Assembly (NCBI GenBank): GCA_009731375.1
Contig: BJOX01000317.1
Span: forward strand, 52,341-74,815
DNA: 22,475 nucleotides
From: Paulinella micropora
Lineage: Eukaryota; Cercozoa; Imbricatea; Euglyphida
Reading direction: 5' to 3'
In this document: in pieces, positions 18,378-22,475 of the stretch
How positions within the stretch are numbered: the first letter of the stretch is position 1
Layout: every line of letters begins with the position of its first letter
The notes under the pieces: generated by a model
Told to the model about the DNA's origin: nothing
Databases searched by the model: none
The model's input: only the letters and a program-made list of their open reading frames with translations
Made by a program: the position numbers and the translations under genes

Positions 18378-18821
18378 ACTTTCAAGAATAGTCATTTAAT
18401 AACAGGGGTTTACCAGACCTCGAGTGACCGTGCTCTCCCCTTTGCCAAAGGTTAAGTAAGTGCAAGTTTAAGTTTGAGTTTAAGGGGTAAGGTAAGGGTA
18501 AAGGGTTTTGGTGTGTGCTCACTTGCCAAGGTTTGTGCGGGATGCTCACGACGAAGGTTGTGAGACGGAAGTCGTGTTGCAAGACTAGTTTAGGTTGGTT
18601 TGGTTGTGTGGTTACGGATGTGGTTGCGTTAAATGGAAACGTTGGTAGTACGGTCAAAGTGAGAAAATTACGAGTTGATATGGGTAAAAAGGGAAATTAC
18701 TTTTGTAAAAAGGGAAGTTTTCCAGTGCACCTTAGGTGATAAATTACTGGTAGGGTGGAAATAAGTTTGACAGATTCCATTTGGTATAGTAAACTACTAG
18801 TTCCTCAGTGATTTTATTAGT
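18378..18821 (-). repeat. Terminal direct repeat of inner element (upstream in sense)
   Basis: 444 bp and nearly identical to 11057-11505. It lacks five bases in the GGGTAA-rich stretch. In sense it would carry the promoter. The sequence that follows it (TACATCTGCATCC) does not resemble a tRNA 3'-end complement. Confidence 0.9.
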
Positions 18822-18991
18822 ATATTTTCTGGTACTGGTGGCAAATTGCGGAGGCTTTATGTTCATATACTGATTACCAATTTGGTGCCAGAGGTTGGTT
18901 TCCCTTTTTGGTTTTTTTGAATCTCAACTGGGATCCCGGAGCCTCCGGTTAACAGGCTAGTTTCCCTACACGGACCTTCATTTTTTCCCAA
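18822..18991 (+). repeat. Outer terminal repeat, right copy, 3' fragment
   Basis: Continues the copy begun at 11033-11056: ATTTTCTGGTACTGGTGGC, then GGTTAACAGGCTAGTTTCCC and TTTTTTCCCAA, collinear with 5166-5356. It shows that the inner element inserted into a pre-existing repeat. Confidence 0.65.
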
Positions 18992-18992
18992 C

Positions 18993-19024
18993 GCAGAGCG
19001 GTCACTTCGTTTATTTACGTAGAT
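18993..19024 (+). repeat. 32-bp repeat flanking the mobile region, right copy
   Basis: Exact copy of 4830-4861. It directly abuts the outer repeat here, whereas the left copy lies about 270 bases away from it. Confidence 0.8.
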
Positions 19025-19051
19025 TGAGTTTCTACTTGTTGCAGACTTTGG

Positions 19052-19077
19052 TTTTTTTTTTTTTTTTTTTTTTTTTT
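19052..19077. repeat. Poly(T) run (26 T)
   Basis: A pure T run soon after the outer repeat. It may be the poly(A) trace of a retroposed sequence on the minus strand, or simple slippage. Confidence 0.85.
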
Positions 19078-19143
19078 AAAGTTTTTTTTTGGAAGTTTTA
19101 CGCCACAAAGCCTTCGATACTATTTGAATAAAACTCATACTTG

Positions 19144-19475
19144 CCACTCAGAGTGGAGTCGTATTACTGGGTATATTCAAATGTCAAACTCAGCCATAGA
19201 ATTCAAGTGTGTTAAGGGGCAGATTTCAGATTAGCAGCCAGATTTCAGATTAGCAGCCAGATTTCAGATTAGTGGTCAGAATTCAAATTAGTGCAACTTA
19301 ACGGCTATATCCGTCGAAATATTACAGTTAAATTGAACTAATTTGAATTCTGACCACTAATCTAAAATCTGATCGCTAACGAGTCTGAAATCTGACACTT
19401 AACTTGCAAATTCGCTGGCTGAGTTTGACATTTGAATGTATCGTGGGCCTAGTAATAAAATCTGAGTCTGAGTGG
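19144..19475. mobile_element. 332-bp inverted-repeat element (MITE-like)
   Basis: Ends are CCACTCAGA and TCTGAGTGG. Long imperfect inverted repeats continue inward, sharing ATTCAAATGTCAAACTCAGCC and ATTAGTGGTCAGAATTCAAA with their complements. The two arms take up nearly the whole length around a short centre near 19300. No coding frame. The left arm carries three tandem 19-bp units. Confidence 0.75.
19221..19277 (+). repeat. 19-bp tandem repeat, three copies
   Basis: AGATTTCAGATTAGCAGCC twice, then AGATTTCAGATTAGTGGTC. The opposite arm has about two corresponding units, so the array is asymmetric between arms. Confidence 0.9.
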
Positions 19476-20035
19476 GAAGGGCGGCAGAACTCAGAGATAG
19501 AACTTGATGGAAGACGGTGATATCAAACGGTCTCAGATGCTACAATATTAATATATAACGGAAACCGTTGAAAAGCCTCCGAACAAGTTGAAGATTACAA
19601 CACTGGCGGGCCACTTGTCACGGCTTTGATAGATTATAGCCTCCGATTGTAGTTGGGAACTTGAAAGTCTGGAGGGTTACGGGACCAGGCTAATTTAAGT
19701 ATCCTTGCTCGCCCCTTTGCTTTTGGAAAGAGACGGTCGCCAGTACATAGTGCTTGGGGGTGTGTTGAGTTGGCTGGGTAGGCCCCCGTTAGGTGCCTTC
19801 GGTAATTATGATGCTGTCATGTATTAACAGTACTGAAATTTTTAATAAATATTAATTAAATGAATAGAATACTTTCTGACACATCTGTGACATCATGAGG
19901 ATGATTCCGATGAGTGGCATTGGATTAATTTCCAAGTGACAACCTGGATGTGTATCTATTCCTCGTAATTGATTAGCTATTAATATTAGTCTAAAATTGG
20001 CCTGCAGCAGAGGCCCGGCTGTGAAGCCAAGGACC
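19476..20035. other. Intergenic, no gene seen
   Basis: AT-rich sequence without a coding-like frame on either strand. Confidence 0.4.
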
Positions 20036-20200
20036 GAACACAAAACGAATGCACGGAGAGTTTGAAAGAAATGGGGTCCATCCAGCGAAGAACACAAAAC
20101 GAATGCACGGAGGGTTTGAAAGTAATGCATCTAGCGAAGACTCTTGAACACAAAACGAATGCACGGAGAGTTTGAAAGAAATGGGGTCCATCCAGCGAAG
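20036..20200 (+). repeat. 55-bp tandem repeat, three copies
   Basis: Copies start GAACACAAAACGAATGCACG at 20036, 20090 and 20146. The first and third are nearly identical, and the middle one has diverged in its second half. Confidence 0.95.
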
Positions 20201-20264
20201 GATAAATATACTATTATCATATCAGTATGGTAAGGTGTTCTCCAAACATTCAAGTGACCGTGAT

Positions 20265-20266
<2 letters not shown>

Positions 20267-20309
<43 letters not shown>

Positions 20310-20422
20310 NNNNNNNNNNNNNNNNNNNNNNNNNNNNNNNNNNNNNNNNNNNNNNNNNNNNNNNNNNNNNNNNNNNNNNNNNNNNNNNNNNNNNNNNNNN
20401 NNNNNNNNNNNNNNNTTTTTTT
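20267..20422. other. Poly(T) run with assembly gap
   Basis: 43 T, then 106 N (20310-20415), then T again. The assembler failed on a homopolymer; the true length is unknown. Lys/Phe-rich frames here are artefacts. Confidence 0.95.
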
Positions 20423-20448
20423 GCTTTGCATAGACTGATCTAAGGTGT

Positions 20449-20525
20449 AGAGAGAGAGAGAGTGAGTGAGTGAGTGAGTGTGTGTGTGTGTGTGTGAGTG
20501 AGAGAGAGAGAGAGAGAGAGAGAGG
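20449..20525. repeat. GA / GTGA / GT microsatellite cluster
   Basis: Successive GA, GAGT, GT and GA runs downstream of gene B (in its 3' flank). Confidence 0.9.
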
Positions 20526-20721
20526 GATAGGAGTACGTCCTAAGACGGCTGTTCTGCCGTTTTGCCTCCGCTGCTTCAAACACACGTTCTGCGCCGCCTC
20601 GCCCCGGCCCCTAGCTGAGCTGCTGACCTTGCTTGCTTGTCAACTGGCCTAACCTAGCTGAGCTCGCTTTACTTGTGCTGCTCGCTGCGCGCTTGCTCGC
20701 CACCCGCTGCCTGCACATGCC

Positions 20722-21063
20722 TCACTCGCGGTGCTGCTTATCCTGCGCGTCGGAGGGGGGCGGCGGGCTCTCCGGGACTGGCTGAGGAACCAAGTGCCCG
20801 ACAGGCCCCACGGGGCTGCCCGAGCCGTCTGGGGCACTGTCCGAGCCCTCACGGCCCTCGGCGTCCTTCGAGCGCCTGCCGCGCCCCCGGCCGCCCCGCG
20901 AGCGCGATCGCGTCCCTTCGCGCTCCCCCCTGTAGTCATGTTCGCGCTCCCGGTCGCGATCGCGCTCGCGGCCCCTGTCCCTGTCCCTGTCGCGGTCGCG
21001 GTCGCGGTCGCGCGAGTGCGGGTCGGGCACCCAGCGCTCCTGCCCGTATCGCACTGCATGGTC
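20722..21063 (-). CDS. Gene B, last exon, Arg/Asp/Glu-rich protein
   Basis: In sense, the acceptor (GTGTGTGCAG) ends at 21064. The exon reads DHAVRYGQERWVPDPHSRDR, then alternating Asp-Arg and Glu-Arg runs (DRDRDRDRGRERDRDRERE), then Arg/Gly (TRSRSRGGRGRGRR), and finally an acidic-to-Pro tail ending PPPPSDAQDKQHRE and TGA. It starts in phase 0, matching the previous exon. Alternating RD/RE tracts are typical of spliceosomal and SR-related proteins in the nucleus. That general role is inference, as I cannot name the family. High GC differs from the surrounding intron repeats, consistent with coding. The + strand Pro/Ala-rich frames here are shadows. Confidence 0.7.
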   Translation of the reverse strand, partial: DHAVRYGQERWVPDPHSRDRDRDRDRDRDRGRERDRDREREHDYRGEREGTRSRSRGGRGRGRRSKDAEGREGSDSAPDGSGSPVGPVGHLVPQPVPESPPPPSDAQDKQHRE

Positions 21064-21142
21064 CTGCACACACAACACACACACACACACATACACACAG
21101 AAGATAAACCAGTATATTAATAATTACTAAATTAAACAGCAG

Positions 21143-21547
21143 GATATGATATGATTTGATATGATATGGCATGGCTTGATATGCTATGCTATGCTATGCT
21201 ATGCTAGGCTAGGCTAGGCTAGGCTAGGCTAGGCTAGGCTATGCTAGGCTAGGCTATGGTATGGTATGGTATGGTATGGTATTGTATGGTATGGTATGGT
21301 ATGGTATGCTAGGCTATGCTATGCTATGCTATGCTATGGTATGGTATGGTATGGTATGTTATGGTATGGTATGGTATGGTATGGTATGGTATGTTATGCT
21401 AGGCTATGCTATGGTATGGTATGGTATGGTATGGTATGGTATGCTAGGCTAGGCTAGGCTAGGCTATGGTAGGCTAGGCTATGCTATGCTATGCTATGCT
21501 ATGCTATGCTATGTTATGCTATGCTATGCTATGCTAGGCTATGCTAT
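21143..21547. repeat. Pentanucleotide array (TATGC, TAGGC, TATGG units)
   Basis: About 400 bases with a strict 5-base period. Units occur in blocks: TATGC, TAGGC, TATGG, occasionally TATTG or TATGT. It fills most of the gene B intron between the exons at 21628-21560 and 21063-20722. Frames such as MVWYGMV are repeat artefacts. Confidence 0.95.
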
Positions 21548-21559
21548 GGCTGCGGTTAC

Positions 21560-21628
21560 GGTGGGTAGCGCGGCGTAGTACACGCCGCCCGTGCGACCTA
21601 GCCTCTCCCGCTCGGCCCGGTCCAGCGC
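21560..21628 (-). CDS. Gene B, internal exon
   Basis: A 69-base exon (23 codons) in sense from the acceptor AACTAG at 21629 to the donor GTAACC at 21559. It reads ALDRAERERLGRTGGVYYAA and ends LPT. Both boundaries are phase 0 and join cleanly to KEQ upstream and DHAV downstream. The charged helix followed by a Gly-Gly-Val-Tyr-Tyr turn contrasts with the repeats on both sides. It is small, so confidence rests on frame agreement across three exons. Confidence 0.6.
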
Positions 21629-21717
21629 CTAGTTACGTTGTTACATACGTTGATCATGTCATTCAGGACGGTCATGTCCGTTATGTATGTTATGTATGTA
21701 TGCATGCATGTAATAAA

Positions 21718-21934
21718 ATGAGAAGTTCCTACTTCTTAAGTACAATCAACAATGACTTCAAAGGCTTCGATCCCAGCCGATATTTCCATCCACAGCCTGT
21801 GCTATGGCTCATTAGAAAGCTCTTGACGAGAGCTTTTAAATGAGCCATTACACAAGCCACACAAATCAGCACCAGCCGAGAACGAATCGTTTGAAGTCAT
21901 TGCTCGTTGTACTTAGGGACAAGGAACTTCTCAT
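21718..21934. mobile_element. 217-bp long-hairpin element (MITE or foldback)
   Basis: Ends ATGAGAAGTTCC and GGAACTTCTCAT, with further matching blocks AAGTACAA, CAATGACTTCAAA and AGCCGA/TCGGCT, and a central palindrome ATGGCTCATT...AATGAGCCAT (21804-21848) containing AGAAAGCTCT-TGACG-AGAGCTTTT. Almost the whole unit can fold into one hairpin. It lies in a gene B intron, so it would be transcribed with the gene. Confidence 0.75.
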
Positions 21935-22013
21935 ATGGTTGTCCGTTACCCGATGCTGTGCCTTTTCTTTTTGCCGCGTATTAACCTGGTAAGAGAAATA
22001 GAGAGAAAAAGGA

Positions 22014-22116
22014 CATACATACATACATACATACGTACATACATACATACATACATACATACATACATACATACATACAACATAAATATATACATACATA
22101 CATACAACATACATAT

Positions 22117-22147
<31 letters not shown>

Positions 22148-22153
22148 CATATA

Positions 22154-22184
<31 letters not shown>

Positions 22185-22381
22185 TTACAAACATACATAC
22201 ATACATACATACATACATACATACATACATACACACACATACATACTACATATATTTATACATTTATACATACATACATACATACATACGTACATACATA
22301 CATACATACATACGTACGTACATACATACATACATACATACATACATACATACATACATACATACATACATACATACATAC
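22014..22381. repeat. (CATA)n microsatellite
   Basis: CATA array with short CATATA, CAACATA and CGTA variants, in the gene B intron between exons 22475-22418 and 21628-21560. Confidence 0.95.
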
Positions 22382-22417
22382 AATCACACACACACACAAA
22401 TACACACACACACACAC

Positions 22418-22444
22418 CTGTTCCTTCAGATGTCGCATGCGTCG

Positions 22445-22475
<31 letters not shown>
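22418..22475 (-). CDS. Gene B, exon continuing beyond the window
   Basis: In sense the sequence enters from the right edge as (GAGAGA)n, then KERRMRHLKEQ, and meets a GTGTGTGTG donor at 22417. In the frame required by the next exon the GA run reads Glu-Arg-Glu-Arg, matching the RE/RD-rich style of the rest of the protein, so the terminal TC microsatellite (+ strand 22450-22475) may be coding. Alternatively the exon starts at an acceptor GAGAAAG and the run is intronic. The start of the gene is outside the window. Confidence 0.5.

Larger units (their letters stand above)
11057..18821 (-). mobile_element. Inner retroelement with long direct terminal repeats and a non-canonical RT
   Basis: A 7765-bp unit bounded by direct repeats (11057-11505 and 18378-18821), inserted into the outer repeat; genes are on the minus strand. 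Sense order: terminal repeat, RS-rich ORF, ORF1 (621 codons), acidic ORF1b, broken ORF2 ending in RT, terminal repeat. The terminal repeats are about 98% alike (roughly eight substitutions and one 5-base indel), implying a fairly recent insertion or gene conversion. Ends are ACT...AGT rather than TG...CA. I see no tRNA-complementary primer site after the upstream repeat, and no clear target duplication. No integrase, RNase H, protease, tyrosine recombinase or GIY-YIG motif was found. A Penelope-like element with pseudo-LTRs, or an unclassified RT element, fits better than Copia or Gypsy. Confidence 0.8.

Noticed and set aside
20172-20585. Poly-Phe and poly-Lys frames
   Set aside because: Poly(T) run and assembly gap.
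20722-21120. Pro/Ala/Arg-rich + strand frames opposite gene B
   Set aside because: Antisense of the alternating Arg-Asp/Arg-Glu codons. The minus reading joins in frame to two other exons; the + reading has no such support.
21261-21457. MVWYGM-repeat frames
   Set aside because: Five-base period repeat without stops; the DNA period is not a multiple of three and no gene context exists.
21866-22438. Minus frames of CMYV repeats
   Set aside because: Translation of the CATA microsatellite within a gene B intron.

Overview
The window is nuclear DNA from a eukaryote. Two partly visible genes have GT-AG introns, the introns are packed with di-, tetra- and pentanucleotide repeats and small inverted-repeat elements, and there is a nested retroelement plus two assembly gaps (1258-1872 and 20310-20415). 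Nothing identifies the species. An alga or other protist with a repeat-rich genome is my guess, not something the sequence proves.

Layout. Left (1-4.4 kb): gene A on the + strand, 5' end outside the window. I propose three exons (98-143, 713-1090, 3723-4336). Both introns are phase 1 and the frame stays open across both. Intron 1 holds two inverted copies of a MITE-like element. Intron 2 is about 2.6 kb of TCTA/TAGA microsatellite with a gap and a recurring 26-base spacer. The protein is low-complexity, rich in SP/TP sites and NxS/T sequons, with short internal repeats; I do not recognise it.

Middle (4.4-19.1 kb): nested mobile DNA. Two diverged copies of a repeat (5133-5356, and 11033-11056 joined to 18822-18991) bracket 5.7 kb of G/T-rich, apparently non-coding sequence and look like terminal repeats of an old outer element. 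The right copy is interrupted by an inner 7.77-kb element (11057-18821) on the minus strand. The inner element has direct terminal repeats of 449 and 444 bp, about 98% identical, ending ACT...AGT. In sense order it carries an Arg/Ser-rich ORF, a 621-codon ORF1 (possible Gag-like protein), an acidic ORF1b in a shifted frame, and a long broken ORF2 whose last third is a reverse transcriptase. The RT has FDV (motif A), GCPIGGYLSSPLA (motif B) and IDD (motif C). No integrase, RNase H or tRNA primer site is visible, so despite the LTR-like ends it does not look like a classical LTR retrotransposon. A Penelope-like or otherwise unclassified element is the best fit. ORF2 is broken by an amber codon, a 146-bp tandem duplication and two frame switches.

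Right (19.1-22.5 kb): a 332-bp inverted-repeat element, a 55-bp tandem repeat, a poly(T)/gap stretch, and then gene B on the minus strand, its last three exons visible (22475-22418, 21628-21560, 21063-20722, all phase 0). It encodes the tail of an Arg/Asp/Glu-rich protein of the kind seen in splicing factors. Its introns consist of CATA and TATGC-type repeats plus a 217-bp hairpin element.

Many apparently long reading frames here are produced by repeats that contain no stop codon, and are not genes.
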